From Simmondsia chinensis (Eukaryota > Streptophyta > Magnoliopsida > Caryophyllales > Simmondsiaceae): a DNA stretch of 64,000 nucleotides. This document shows, one piece after another, positions 10,640 through 22,356 of this stretch. Made by a program: the position numbers and the translations under genes. Each line of letters opens with the position of its first letter. The first letter of the stretch is position 1. Under the pieces are notes generated by a model. The model worked only from the letters and a program-made list of their open reading frames with translations. It had not been told where the DNA came from and searched no databases. The stretch lies in NCBI GenBank assembly GCA_018398585.1, contig JAGTTD010000019.1, positions 5,245,702 to 5,309,701 on the forward strand. Reading direction: 5' to 3'.

Positions 10640-11557
10640 AGATGTGCTCGGGTAGGTAGGGGGTTTTGATCGGTTTGGCATCACAGAGACCAAGTTTGGT
10701 GAGAAGGTCCACAGTGCATTTGTGTTGGGAGAGAGAGAGCCCACTAGAATTACGGGTGGCCTGAATACCAAGAAAGAAGTGTAACGGGCCAAGGCCTTTC
10801 ATCGCAAATTGGGTCGAGAGGGACTGGATGAGAGACGTGAGGTGCGAGTGGTTGGACCCAGTGAGGATAATGTCATCAACATAGAGGAGGAGACAGGTTA
10901 GATGAGAACGTGTTTTATGGATGAATAGGGAAGGATCAGCCCAACAACAGACGAAGCCAAACTAAGAAGGAACGTACTGAACTGTTGGAACCATGCCCAA
11001 GGATCCTGCGTCAATCCATACAATGCTTTCCCAAGGCGACATACATGGTTAGGAAACTTTGGATGTATGAAGCCTTGTGGTTGTTTCATATAAACTTCTT
11101 CCTTAAGGTGACCATGTAGGAATACATTTTTAACATCCAACTGCTGTATGGGTCAGTTGTACATTACAGCAGGTGTAAGTATAAAGCATATGGTGGTCGG
11201 TTTAACAACAGGGCTAAAAGTCTCCTTATAATCAAGGCCTTCACGTTGATGAAAGCCTTGAGCAACGAGGCGGGCTTTGTACCGTTCAACCTAGCCATCT
11301 GCTTTATACTTCACTTTATACTTCCAAGTACTACCTACAAGGTTTTTCGAGTGGTCATGTGGGACAAGATCCCAAGTGTTGTTAAGAAGTAAGACATTAC
11401 ATTCATCCGCCATGACTTGCAGCCATTGGGGATTTTTAGCGGCCTGCGAGTAACATGTGGGCTCTTTGAGTAGGGGGAGGCGGTGGGGATAGTGGGTCAG
11501 ACACGGGACTAGGGTCGGACTCGACACTTGGAATAGGTGACGAAGGAATATCGTCAC
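10640..11557 (-). pseudogene. Copia-1 reverse transcriptase
   Basis: Pieces in order are NTWDLVPHDHSKNLVGSTWKYK (11557-11291), QLDVKNVFLHGHLKEEVYMKQPQGF (11140-10898) and downstream YVDD-type sequence read through broken frames at 10900-10650. These are copia RT motifs, including LDV.NAFLHG. Stops after KYKADG and after position 10898 break the polyprotein. Function would be RNA-templated DNA synthesis; inactive as it stands. Confidence 0.85.
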
Positions 11558-11627
11558 TAGATACTAGGACGGGAGACTCGGGAGGGGAGGAGGGGGTTGC
11601 GTCGGGCGGTGGTAGATCGGGCAGGGA

Positions 11628-12770
11628 CTACACAGGCAGTCGGGCCGGGGTACCTATACCAGCGGGGACAGGAGGCACCGCAGACACCAGCTGGGGTAGC
11701 CCACGGTCAGGGGGTGCTGGGGCGGGTTGGGCAAGAGTCGGAGACTCCGATGCAACACCCGGGGAAGGGGAAGTGCAAATTACCAACGGTGCATTATGGG
11801 AAGCATCAGTTTTGGGAACATCGGGGCTAACAAGTTTAGGATAAGGGAATCTAGATTCATCAAAGACTACATGCCTACTAATATACATTCGCTTATTTAA
11901 GACATTAAAACACTGGTAACCTTTATATCGAGCCGCATACCAGAGAAAAATGCAGGGAGTGGACCGAGGGGCTAATTTATGAGAGGCACGGAATGTGATG
12001 TTGGGGTAACAAACACACCTAAAGACTCTAAAACGATTATAATCAGGGTTGGTATGAAAGAGTTTTTGAAAGGGAGAGAAGTTAGAAAGATTTGGTGTAG
12101 GGAGACGATTTATTGTAAAACACGCTGCGCAAAAAGCGTCGTCCCAAAATTCATAGGAAAGTTTTGAGTGAATTAAAAGAGTCTGTGCCATTTCAAATAG
12201 ACGCCGATGCTTGCGTTCCGCCACCCCATTTTGTTCGGGGGTATCAGGACAAGATAGTCGAAAGTGAATTCCAGCATCCCGGCATAGCGCATTCATGCAC
12301 TGATGATCGAATTCACCCCCACCATCACTTTGGAAAACTTTAATTTTCAGATTAAATTGGTTTTTAACTAAATTTTTGAAACCGGTGAATATGTCATAAA
12401 CTTCAAATTTGCGTCGCATCGGATAAAGCCATGTAAAGCGGGAAAAATCATCAACAAACAGAACATAGTATTTAAATGCGGAATTAGAAGAGACAGGCGA
12501 TTGCCAAACATCAGAATGTATAAGTTGCAAAGGCATAGTAATATTATGTAGCACATGCTCAAAAGGTAGTTTTCTAGATTTACCCAAACAACATGATGAA
12601 CATTTTTCTAGAAACTTAACAGAAGGACAAAAATATTGTTTACATAAAGTATCAAGAACAGAATTGCCTAGATGCCCTAATCGTTGATGCCATAATGGTC
12701 CGTGAGTGACGCGTGCAAAGAGCCCAATATCATGTGGTGAGAAGTTATATAGTGGTCCATTACTGGGCAC
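11628..12770 (-). pseudogene. Copia-1 integrase
   Basis: A 380-aa open frame. Near residue 28 HQRLGHLGNS with a following C..C (CSSCCLGKS) forms the GAG-pre-integrase/zinc region. HSDVW, FVDDFSRFTW, SDGGGEFD and ERKHRRL are the catalytic core with its D,D,E arrangement. The C-terminal tail is Pro/Ser-rich. The frame itself is intact but is separated by stops from PR on one side and RT on the other. It would join cDNA to the chromosome. Confidence 0.9.
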
Positions 12771-12794
12771 TTGTAGAAACGGTGTCTCCGTAGC

Positions 12795-13094
12795 TCAGTC
12801 CTTAACACAAAAAGAGTTTGCATCAAATTCAACTTCACGACATAATTTTTTAATCGACAGAAGGTTGTGAGTTAAGTTAGGGACGAGCATAACATTGTTT
12901 AAGTGAAGGGGTGTTTTAGGTATTGTAGTAGAGCCCACATGTGTTACAGGCAATAAGACCCCATGCCCAACAAGAACACCTTTATGACCAAAATAAGGAA
13001 GTAGGTTATAGAGGATACTTGGGTTCGGCGTCATATGATTGGAAGCACCCGAGTCAGGATACCGGTTGTAGTCATGTGGTTCCCCCATCGTCAT
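12795..13094 (-). pseudogene. Copia-1 aspartic protease
   Basis: The 99-aa frame includes [11 protein letters not shown], the copia protease active-site motif (DSGA), and NLLSIKKLC, typical of the PR/INT junction. The stop after NSFCVKD is followed in frame by ATETPFLQ and the integrase region, so it is a premature stop. The same DSG to FCVK segment forms the end of the captured gag at 59413-61027. Confidence 0.88.
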
Positions 13095-13106
13095 GGCAGT
13101 GAAGGA

Positions 13107-14626
13107 TTAGCTGGGGTCCGGGAACGAGAAGTGGCCAAAGCGATGAGGACAGGTAAGGGCAGTATGACCAGTTTGTGAGCAGATCTGACAAAATTGGAGA
13201 GCGGGGCCGAGCACACCTGCATTAGAGTGGAAGGGGGGACCGACCGGAGGTCGAACAGAGTAAGAAGCACTAGAAGATGGCGCCCCGGGGTGGGACCCGT
13301 ACGGTGGGCCGGTATGGGGTGGCGTGCCACCGTGGCCCCCATGACCCCCTTTCCCCTTCCGACCACGACCACGGCCGCGGCCACCGTTCGTGTGGTTCGG
13401 TTGGGGGGGATGCCCGGAAGCAACCATGGCATGGGCGGGGTCCGGGTTGGTACAACCATTGTTACGGTTTAGGGCACCTTCCTCATTAAGTAAAGCAGAT
13501 TTTAACTCATCATAAGAATACAATTTTGAAGTTTGTCGGGTAAAAGTTGCAAAAGCTGCATATTCAGGGAGTAACCCATGAATAGCAAAATGTTGGAATT
13601 CTCTAGCAAACACTGGCGAGTCAATGGCAGCTAAATTATCGGCAATTGATTTAAGTTCAGAAAGGTAGGCATCCATGGTTTTGCCATCTTTATGTAAGGT
13701 TATGAGTTGAGTTCGGAGGTCATACTCCTTAGCCATGGAGTGATCCCGAAAACGCTTAGCCAAGGCATCCCACATGTCTTTGGAAGTTAGATAGCGGACA
13801 ATATCATTAATAAGGGAGCGGGAGAGAGTGGCAGCTATGCAAGATCGGAGCGTCTGATCTGTGCGTAGCCATGTAATATATTCCGGATTAGAATACGCCG
13901 ATCCTGTGGGGAGAGTTATTTGAGCGGGGGGACATGGGTAAGGTCCATCGATAAACCCTAATAATTGGTATGCAAGTAGTAACATGTTGAATTGTTCTTT
14001 CCATGGGGGATAATCAGAAGTTGATTCGAGTTTAATTGTGACAATGCTAGTGATATTGGATAAAGAAAGAACAATTGGGGAAGCGGGATGATTATAGATA
14101 TTAGGGTTGAAGTAATTTGTATTTAAGTAATTAGGGTTTAGGTAATGGGGAGGGGTGGCTGGCGGCGCCACACCGGAATCCCCACCGACATGGGAGAGAG
14201 TCAAGGAGAGAGTCGGGGCAGAGCCGTACCATCGGCTGGCCAGAATCCACCGGACAGGGTGGGTCCGGCGAAACCAACACCAACTGAGGGTGCAGCGAAG
14301 GCAGGAAAGGGGTTCGACAAGGATGGGATGCCCAGATTAAGTGCCGGGTTTGACAATGACCTCCCAAGTGGTGGTAGAGTATCGGAGATGGCGACACCGA
14401 CATCCACCGACCGAGAGAAAGAAACACCGGTTGTGGTGGTTCCAACGATGGAGGTGTCGGTCACCACCCCCGGTGGGCTAGGAGCCGGGGTGGTGGGCAG
14501 AGTACCGGCATGGGGAGGGCAGGGCTCTGCCACGGAGCGGGCGCCACTGGGGGGGGGGGGGGGGGGGGGGGACGAGGGGAGGGAGGTTAGGGCATTAGCA
14601 TAGGATCGATTCGGATTAGAAGCCAT
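13107..14626 (-). pseudogene. Copia-1 gag, frameshifted
   Basis: The N-terminal frame (MASNPNRSYANAL, 14626-14201) is Pro/Ser-rich and contains a proline run encoded by a 23-G tract at 14549-14571. A second frame (14204-13107, 365 aa) carries a UBN2-type gag: YPPWKEQFNMLLLA, MWDALAKRFRDHS, TYLSEL-like MDAYLSELK, then a Gly/Arg-rich stretch and a zinc knuckle CQICSQTGHTALTC. The two frames overlap by four bases (ATGA). A decay frameshift is the simplest explanation. Gag packages the element RNA. Confidence 0.88.
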
Positions 14627-14791
14627 TAATCCAATAAATTATGAAAAAGAATGAAAAGAAAAACAGTAATAGAAGTAACTTACTATAAAATTCAACTCTT
14701 CAATTGCATAAAAAAAGAAGAAGACAAACAACAAAAGAAAAGAAAAGAACAGCAGAAGAAAATAGAGAAAAAAAAGAGAATAAGAGTAATT

Positions 14792-14803
14792 GCTCTGATA
14801 CCA
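14792..14803 (-). promoter_or_regulatory. Copia-1 primer binding site
   Basis: gctctgatacca on plus is TGGTATCAGAGC on minus, the classic PBS complementary to initiator Met-tRNA. It abuts the 5' LTR end with no spacer. Confidence 0.93.
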
Positions 14804-14967
14804 TGTGAATAATTATATTTGAATGAATATAAGAGTATATGGGAGGCCTCAATATATAGGCAAACAACAAGAATCAAAAGACTAAAAATACCCCTAGAGT
14901 TACATAAGTCAAAGGGCAAAAGAGTAAACTGCAAAACCCAATGAATGTTCTAGAGTATAGTCTAACA
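14804..14967 (-). repeat. Copia-1 5' LTR
   Basis: 164 bp; on minus it starts TGTTAGACTATACTC and ends ATTCACA. The right edge is followed by TSD agtac. AT-rich, with TATATATTG sequence that could hold the promoter. Confidence 0.93.
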
Positions 14968-14972
14968 AGTAC

Positions 14973-16884
14973 TAGTCGCGCTCCTTCCCTGATCACCACC
15001 GTCATTTCACACCCCCCCCCCCCCCCCCGGGTCGACAGTGCCAAACGAAGCCCAACTGTCCTCATATTGAAGTCTCGTTGAGCCATCGTACCCTAGTACA
15101 ACCAATGGTGGTGGTCGACTCTCCTCGTTCATGTAGGAACCATCAACATAGGTCCTTTCCTTCATGGATTGACAATGCCAATATCACCATCTTCGGTAAG
15201 CGGTCACCCTCTGTGAGGCTGACAATGGCTCTCCTTTGTTGCAGCTAATCCCTCCCTGTTTCTACGTTGTGATGCAGCCGCCAAATACCCCTTGGCGGGT
15301 CTTGATGAGCAAGTCGTTGAAGTCGAGAGTAGGCGTGAAGAGGACGCCAAGAATAGACGAGAAAAGGCAGCCTCGGGTCCATGAATGGCGCATTGCTTGG
15401 CGGGATACGGGTTGGCGGCAAGGGTAGTAGGCGGCATGGATGGTACGCGGTGAAGATAGCAGTGAAGATTAGAGATTGAGTTTTAATTGGGGTTTGACAT
15501 ATATTAGGATTAGATTTATTTTATATTTCATAATCTTTTATATTTATTTTTTGGGTGTTTATGTTTATCCTTCGTATTTATATTTATATTTTGTATTTTA
15601 TTTATCTCTTAAAATTTTAATTAGAGTCAATTAGTTCCTCTATAAATATAAGATAAATTATGGTGTTTTAAGTAGCCAACTGTTTAGAAATAATTTATGA
15701 GTTTTGGTTTTTCTATTTTCAAGTGTCAGAATTAGGATAAATTTTATCTTTTTTCTTGTAATTTTTATTAGAGTTTAATAAAATTAAGGAGAAGAGTTTT
15801 GAATTAAGAAAATTTGAAGAAAAAAAAATGTAGGGAAAAAAAGCTAAAGGGAAAGAAAATAAAGGAAAATAATTTTTTTTTCATTGTTTGAAAATCAACG
15901 GAAAACAAGGAAAAGAAAAAATATGTTTTCAATAGATCAATTTTTTCCTCCTTTGTTTGATTAATAGAAAATAAAAATAATTATTGTCTAACTTAATAAG
16001 TTATATTCACTTTATATCGTTTAAGTCGTGAGATGTTTCTAGTTGATATTCTTACATTGAAAATTTATTATTTAGGCACCCTGAGTTTAATTATCACGTA
16101 TGTACCTGATATTTTAATACATACAATTAGAGATCTTGAGTTTTAAAATTTTCAGAAAAATTTAGTTTAGATACATGAGTTTAAAGTATTTTTAAATGTA
16201 CTAATATTTTTTTAATATATTAAATATTTTTAAAATATATGAATATTTTTAAATATTTTTTTAAAAATAGATATTTTATTAATATTTGGAATATTCTTAA
16301 GGATTTAAATGTTTTTAAAACTTTGAAAATATTATAAATATAAGAGAATTTATCACTTAGGTACCTTGAAGTTTGAAAAGTTATCACCTAAGTACCTGAT
16401 ATTTTAATATATATAATGAAGTACCCGAGCTTTCAAAATTTATAACTTGAGAACCCTATACCGGAATATTGATGTCGTAAATGATTACAATAATGCATAC
16501 GAGTTATATCATTGTTATCAACAAAAATCTACCAAATCACGAAAGAGATTTACTAAACTACGATAGAAAATATGTATATATTAGTGAAATAATGCATCAT
16601 ATTAGCATTTTACTACAAAAATTCAGACTTTGTTGATTAAACATGAAGCTAATATCAAGTCTAATACATAGAGATTAACATAGTTTGGGCCGAGAATAAT
16701 TTTTTTCCCATTTTTCTCTCTATTTCAAGAGGAAAGTTGTTTTCCTCAAATTTAATTGGAAAGTTTTAAAAGTTTTTATCAGATTTTTTTTCCTTCATGT
16801 TTTTCATGTACTCCAAACACGGGAAAATCACTTTCCTCCAAATTTTTTTTTTCCTTTGTTAACATTTTCTCCGTTCCAAACAGA
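14973..16884. other. Old copia flank, unrecognised Ala/Ser-rich segment, AT-rich spacer
   Basis: 14973-15011 continues the older gag frame from 9809. A 17-C tract follows at 15012-15028. 15050-15470 is relatively GC-rich, with minus-strand frames rich in Ala and Ser, but I recognise no domain. From 15480 the sequence is AT-rich. 16069-16430 carries short repeated phrases such as gtacctgatattttaata, like the ends of small MITEs. No gene is supported. Confidence 0.4.
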
Positions 16885-17240
16885 CCCTTAGACTACTTCT
16901 CAGGCATTGAAGCCAAATGATGCCACTAGCCTTTTCCTATCCCAACAAATGTACAGTCGACCTTCTAACCAAATATAATATACACGATGCCTAACTCTCA
17001 AAACCCCTTACCTGCCCAATCTCACCTCTTGTTGAGTGAAGGTAAGCTTCTTACTGATCCTACTGAGTATAGGAGTGCACTAGTGGCTCTACAATACTTG
17101 ACCACGAGTCTTCCTGATATTTGCTATGTCGTTAATCTTGTTTCTCAGTTAAATCGTGCACCTAGGTCTAGCCAGCGGCATATTGTGAAACGAATCCGAC
17201 ACTCTCTTGAAAGCACACCCGATGTCTCTCAATCCACATC
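16885..17240 (+). pseudogene. Copia RT/RNase H fragment
   Basis: Reading through frameshifts gives YFSGIEAK, CTVDLLTKYNIHDA and then an open frame with LLTDPTEYRSALVALQYLTTSLPDICYVVNLVSQL. This matches DPTKYRNAVGALQYLTMTRPDI of Copia-1, so it is a related family. Truncated at both ends. Confidence 0.8.
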
Positions 17241-17562
17241 GAATCCTACACTGTTATTGAATGTAAAATTTCTTGTTTCTATTGATTGTCTAAACATCAA
17301 TTGTACTAATAACATTAATAAGTTTTCTGGTTAAAATTTTCTAATTTATTATATTAATATCTATGTTATTAAAGAAATATTATTACGTATAAAAGATCTC
17401 ACTCAAAATATTTGCTTTGGGTTCCAAAAATGTCAGCAACAATTTTGGTTGTAGCACCAAAAAATCTAAACTCGAAAATTATTACTATGGGTCTTTTACT
17501 GAAAACCACTTACATTGGAGGTGCGGTTTCAGAAAACCGCCTAACTTTCAAATTTTCAAAGT

Positions 17563-18048
17563 CACACCTAATGCTGACACTGTTAACTTTCCGTCAAATA
17601 AAATGCCGCGTCTTGGGTATAAATGGATGAAAACACCAAGTTTAACTTAATTTAATTAAATTATATTAAATAATATATTTTGCAAATAATAAAATTATCC
17701 TTCACCTCCGTATTTATAAAATTGTTAACGGTTTGGCGCGCTGCTACAGTCTTTTGCTGCCAAAAAGATTTAGAAATATTTTGTATTCATTAAATTTTTT
17801 ATTATTCATTGAAAAATCCCAATTATTATACAAAAGTTTTTAAAAATTATGGAAAAAGTGACAAAAATTTAAAAAAAGTTGCAAAATAATTAAAAATTTT
17901 AAGGTTAGCTATGATTCATGGGAAAACCCCAATTATTTCAAACAAAAAATCAATTTTTAATACATTAAAAACCAAGAAAAAATTATTAAGGGTATTTGTT
18001 AATTTCTCATTTATTTTAACGGAAAGTTAACAGTGTTAGCACTAGCAA
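17563..18048. mobile_element. MITE with inverted terminal repeats
   Basis: gctgacactgttaactttcc near the left end (17573) is inverted as ggaaagttaacagtgttagc at 18021-18040. The interior is AT-rich with no ORF. A small palindrome cggtttcagaaaaccg lies just outside the left end. Superfamily is uncertain (Mutator-like possible). Confidence 0.65.
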
Positions 18049-18937
18049 AACCCCATGTGATACACGGTTGTTTTGTTATTTATAAAATATAATATTTGTA
18101 TTTTTGACTAAATATTTATACAAATAAAATTTTTATCAAACTTTAAATTTAAAACTAAAAATTAAAAAATAATTATTTTTAATCTTTTCTTGTTATTAAA
18201 TTTCTATCAAACTTTAGTTTTTGTTATTTTTTAGTTTTTATCTTGTATTATTTACTTTTAAAATTTATTTTTTATTTAGTATATTTCTCCGAAATATAAG
18301 AGTAGATTATTCATGTATTGTTACAGTTATGTTATAATTATGATGGAGACACCAATATTGTTATAATTATATTTAATGTTAATAATTTCTAATAAAAATC
18401 TATCAAATTTTGAAATAGAATACTTAATTCATAAATTTAAAAACTTAGTGGTACATTAGTGATAAAATCTTTAGACCTTAGGGTGCCTTAATGTATATGT
18501 TAAAACGCTAAGGTACTTAAATGAGAAATCCTCAAACCTCGATGTAATAATAACTTTGAATACCTTTATTTGCTGTCCTTCGCTCACTCCACTAACAATG
18601 TCTGCTCACCATTACCTCATCCACCTACATCCAAGACCTACTGCCAAACGCGCAATAGTTCAATACTTGTGGACAACGCGCAATACTAATGATGTTTTTT
18701 TCATGTTCTGTATATTTTTGTTTGAAAATGTTCTATGTAATGAAATGTTCTTGGTAATAAATTTTTACATTTTATTTCCCAGACTACTTGTATCTTTAAA
18801 TAAAAAAACTATAATTTCACAAAGAAAATATTTATGCAACACATGGAGTTATTTTTCCTTTCATAAAATCTTTCCAAAGAAACTATAATTTTACAAAGGA
18901 AATATTTAATGCTTTAGTAAAAGGAAAGGAACATACC
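18049..18937. other. AT-rich spacer
   Basis: A 110-codon frame at 18556-18888 has no recognisable domain. It reads into a low-complexity hydrophobic tail and is treated as chance. 18425-18540 carries ggtgccttaatgtat-type phrases related to those at 16069-16430 in inverse orientation, possibly ends of one decayed element. Confidence 0.35.
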
Positions 18938-19156
18938 CAGTGCCTTAAGGGCTCCCGCCTACGCAGGGTCTGGGGGCCCCTGATGTACGCAGCCTTCCCC
19001 CTTCAGGGTGTTAACCTGAAGAGAGGCTGTTTCCCAACGCACCTAACCCGAGGGTAAGGACTTCCCAGGAGGTCACCCATCCTGGTACTACTCTCGTCCA
19101 AGCATGCTTAACTTCAAAGTTCTAATGGGATCCGGTGACAGCGTGTTGGTGTCCTC
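18938..19156 (-). repeat. SINE with 5S rRNA-derived head, copy 2
   Basis: On minus, 19156-19047 reads like plant 5S rRNA: caccggatcccatta, then aagttaagcatgcttgg, cgagagtagtacc and ggatgggtgacctcctggga, spanning the A box, intermediate element and C box of the 5S internal promoter. It runs into the Au-like body (gaaacagcctctcttcagg, aaggctgcgtacatc, gaccctgcg) and ends cactgggtatg without a TTG tail. Not a functional 5S gene: it is single, diverged at the 5' end and joined to SINE sequence. Confidence 0.85.
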
Positions 19157-20872
19157 TTTGGTAAGTGTTGAGTTCTTTTATTTGTTTTATTGAATCATAA
19201 TGTATTCTTTTTGCGTTTTTTTGTACAATAATGATAATTTATATTTATATTGTGATGTATTTAAAATTTGAACTTTATAATTTCTTTAAGCCTTTAATTT
19301 TGTATTTGGCCATCATATAGTTTAATAGATTGTATAAAATATTTAATTATTTTAAAACTTTATATGCTAATAACAAAATTATAAAATAAAGAAAATGATG
19401 GATAAGGTTTAGAGTAAACTTATCGATGTGTGATATTTGCCAAGCCTCGTTGTCAAAGATTTGTTTGCTTCTGTCTAATAATATCACGTTGTATAAGACG
19501 TAGAGCTGACAGTCGGTGAATCAATGTTATTAACCTAACACTCTAACTTTATTATCTTTTTCTCCTTCTCTCATTCTCCTTTTATATTTTGAAGTAGAAC
19601 TTGATAAATTCTTTATTTTCTCTCTATCTATTTCTCTTTTCAAGATCTTATTTTGTGGAACTATTGATAAAAATAACAGATATAAAAGATATTATAGGGA
19701 GACTAAAATATGGGTAGTTAGAGGAAAAAAGTTAGTGGGCAATAAATATATTTTTTTTATTTGATTTTGTACGTCACCTATTGATTTTTTTTTTTTATAT
19801 TATGAAAGATATTATGGGGTAATTAAAGTAGTGGTAGTTAGAAAAAAAAGTAGTGGGTAGTTAATTTATATTTTGTATTTGATTTTGTGTAGATTTGAGG
19901 GTAGTTTTTTCTTTTTTTTTTTTAATTTTAAGAAAAATCAACAAAGGAACTTGAGATTAAGATATAATATGGATTAGGTGTGATATTAAATTTTTTTTAA
20001 AAGTTTAGGCATGACTTTAAAAAATTAAAAAAGCTAGATAATTTTTTAAAACCGTATTTAAAAGGTAGGTGATTTTTAGTTTAAAAAAAAAAAAAACTCT
20101 TATTATTATTTTTTGAATAAACGGAAGAGCATCATGAAAAATGAATATAAAATATTTAGGGTACTGTCCATAATAACATATTTATTTAATTAATATTAGG
20201 AAATAACAAAGACAATTAAGATATAATTACTTTATTACATTATAAAAAGACAACGCCATATAAATCTTGACATGTGGTGGATCACGTGGCGTTAAAAATA
20301 AATTTTACTGTTGCGATTTCTCAGAAAAAATAAAATAAAATAAAAAAGCTTTAACCGGGCAGCCCGTAGTCCGTACGAGTTTAATTGTCAACGGTCGTTT
20401 TTGGCAATTTCGATGCTGCTTCATGATATGTACAAGTACAAGGATTTTTTTTAATATAAACCCCTTACGATACATATTAAGAAATATTTATTCTAATAAA
20501 TTTTTATATTTTATTAATTTATATAAAAATTATAATATTTTTTTAATATTTAGATAATTTAGTAAAAATTTAATAAATATAAGTGTACTAAATATTAATT
20601 CACATATGTTTAGGACACGTGTTAGAAAATCAGTATGTACAAACATCGAATAAATTTTAGGATTATTACACCTTAACATGATCCACTATATTCTAAATTT
20701 TGAAAAATTTCGATCAACATGTGTTAAAATATATTAATTACACCATATTCTATCATTTGATTTGTCAAATATAAAGATAATAACAATAAATTTTATATTT
20801 GGTAAAAAATAAATAAACAAAAACGTAATTAAGACATGGCACATGTTAGAAAATCCCTTATTTATATTAAGG
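19157..20872. other. AT-rich intergenic sequence
   Basis: Contains an imperfect tandem duplication (separate entry), MITE-like phrases at 19965-20095 related to 54250-54690, and low-complexity A/T runs. No coding region recognised. Confidence 0.4.
19683..19895. repeat. Imperfect tandem duplication, about 115 bp
   Basis: gatattatagggagact...gggtagttagaggaaaaa...atttgattttgt is repeated as gatattatggggtaatt...tggtagttagaaaaaaaa...atttgattttgt. Two units, diverged; non-coding. Confidence 0.6.
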
Positions 20873-21515
20873 GTCCATACATTTTACTCATTATGTCAAT
20901 TTGGTTATTTTAATTTTAATTGTATTAGTTTAGTCCTTATACAATTGATATTGTGCGAATTTTGTCAATAAAGTAAAATTTTATGTTAAGTTGTTAATAA
21001 AATTTTTAATACTTCGACAATTAGTCGAGCTAAATTGAATCAGGGAATAGATTTATAGTGGATTAGTTGCTTATAATGTGATTGTGCCATTTAAAATTAT
21101 GTCAATAACTTGACACAACATAAATTGTTATGGGACAGAACTGAGACATGCAATTAAAATTACAAGGATTAAATAGACACAATTCGAAAAGTATAAAGCG
21201 TTAGAGTATAAAACTAATTCCATGCCTTGACCTATCATCTTAAACTTTTGAACATTTGGTTTCTTGATATGGTACCAAAATATTGACGAAGTAGGCACGT
21301 GGAATCCTAATTGCCGCTATTTTCAATATTAACCTAATTTAAGCAGAAGGTATAGGATGGGCTGGTGTAAAATTCCTACAAGCCCAATGGGAATTTGCGT
21401 GAGGGGTGTATAAAATCGATCTTGAGTTTTCATCCATCAATATAAGCTTTTAAAACCGTTAGCTCTTGGATACAAGAACTTTTGATGTAAATAACCCATG
21501 ATTTATCTTTATCAT
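20873..21515. mobile_element. MITE with long inverted arms, interrupted by TRIM
   Basis: The left arm holds tgtcaatttggttattttaa and tagtttagtccttataca. The right arm holds the inverse (attaaaattacaaggattaa, agacacaattcgaaaa). A second copy lies at 34920-35285. The TRIM at 21199-21474 separates the main body from the right edge, which resumes with gatgtaaataaccc, as in the second copy. No ORF. Confidence 0.6.
21199..21474 (+). mobile_element. TRIM retrotransposon, copy 4, diverged
   Basis: The LTR starts cgttagagtataaaacta (first base of TG changed). After it comes tggtaccaaaat, a decayed PBS. The tract gcgtgaggggtgt precedes the second LTR, which is strongly diverged. This is the oldest-looking of the five TRIM copies. 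Confidence 0.75.
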
Positions 21516-21858
21516 TTTATTAACATATAATCTTCCGATTAAACATATTAAAATAAAATATAATTATTATACTTTAATTATTTGTTTCTTAAATAAATTA
21601 TCCTATCATTATTAAAGTGTTTTAGAAATTATTATTGTTAGGATAAAAGTTTATCATTATCTAAAGCATCCCATGACTTAATAGAATCAATATAAGATTG
21701 AATAACAGTAAGGTATAATACCTTAAAAATCATAGTTGGGTCAAAGTTGAATTTGATGAAGAAGATCTGTGCATTTAACTTATGGATTTAGTATTCCTAA
21801 TGATTGTGGAATAGTTCTTAACCATGAGTCTGCAAGCATCGAAAATGCTACAATTCTA

Positions 21859-22198
21859 TGTCATGGTTGAAGCCATGCATGCGAGATTTGGGCCAAATCG
21901 AGTAGAGAGCCGGAGCTCTAGGAAGGGAAAGGTGAGAAGGAGAGAAAGAGAGAGATAGAAGAGAGAGAAAGAGAGAGAGAAGAATGGTAAAGTTGTATTG
22001 TATTTCTGATGAATGTACATAGTTAGGGGGTTAGCTAATATACCCCAATTACATGTAACTAATTCAGTAATAACCCAATTAACAACCAATTAACAACTAA
22101 TCAATACATCAATACAAGAGTACAACTTCCTTACAATTACAATGTGTATACTAATGCCTATTACAATGGAGATAACATCTAGACTAACAATCATGACA
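21859..22198 (-). repeat. Gypsy 3' LTR
   Basis: Contains a GA/CT-rich low-complexity stretch at about 21925-21985. Matches 29594-29926 closely, with small differences in the GA repeat. Confidence 0.9.
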
Positions 22199-22216
22199 TT
22201 GCATCCTCCTTAAGGA

Positions 22217-22234
22217 ATCCTTGTCCTCAAGGAT
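22217..22234 (-). promoter_or_regulatory. Hairpin motif before the gypsy polypurine tract
   Basis: ATCCTTGAGGACAAGGAT on minus has 7-bp complementary arms and a 4-nt loop. It is followed by the purine-rich PPT region and the 3' LTR. The same 18 nt occurs at 23969-23986 in the nested RRM element. Role is inferred. Confidence 0.5.
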
Positions 22235-22351
22235 TAGCTGTGAACTCAGGGAATTGAGAAGTTAGAGCATTGACATCTTCCCAAGTCGCCTCGGATTCAT
22301 CCATGTTTGCCCATTTAATCAACCATTGTGTCATTGCTATGTGTTGCCTTT
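22235..22351 (-). pseudogene. Gypsy chromodomain, C-terminal half
   Basis: Minus-strand frame MTQWLIKWANMDESEATWEDV followed by FPEFTANP and a stop. This is the W..EATWED signature of chromoviral integrase tails, thought to steer integration to particular chromatin. The N-terminal part of the fold lies on the other side of the RRM element (ILARRIVV at 24608-24640). Confidence 0.82.
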
Positions 22352-22356
22352 CCACA

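Larger units (their letters stand above)
9810..14967 (-). mobile_element. Copia-1, complete copia LTR retrotransposon
   Basis: Flanked by a perfect 5-bp TSD agtac (9805-9809 and 14968-14972). LTRs are short: 14804-14967 (5', 164 bp) and 9810-9923 (3', 114 bp, with an internal deletion). The PBS gctctgatacca lies directly next to the 5' LTR. Domain order gag-PR-INT-RT-RH is that of Ty1/copia. The short LTR, UBN2-type gag and roughly 5.2-kb length suggest the Ale/Retrofit lineage. Stops and frameshifts break pol, so it is not autonomous now. It inserted into an older copia remnant. Confidence 0.93.

Noticed and set aside
13194..13489. Plus-strand frames of up to 92 codons over copia gag
   Set aside because: They are antisense shadows of the Gly/Arg-rich gag region.
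14201..14204. ATGA overlap as translational coupling of two gag genes
   Set aside because: Most simply a decay frameshift within one gag; plant elements do not usually use such coupling.
14145..14603. 152-codon plus-strand frame
   Set aside because: Antisense of the Pro/Ser-rich gag N-terminus, including the poly-G tract; no domain.
18556..18888. 110-codon frame as a small host gene
   Set aside because: No recognisable domain, AT-rich tail, no splice or promoter support.
19047..19156. Functional 5S rRNA gene
   Set aside because: Single copy, diverged at the 5' end and fused to SINE body; the 63666-63920 copy shows the same fusion inside TSDs.
18938..19156. Cassandra TRIM (5S inside an LTR)
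   Set aside because: No paired LTRs, PBS or PPT around either 5S segment; the tail and the 16-bp TSD of the 63666 copy fit a SINE.
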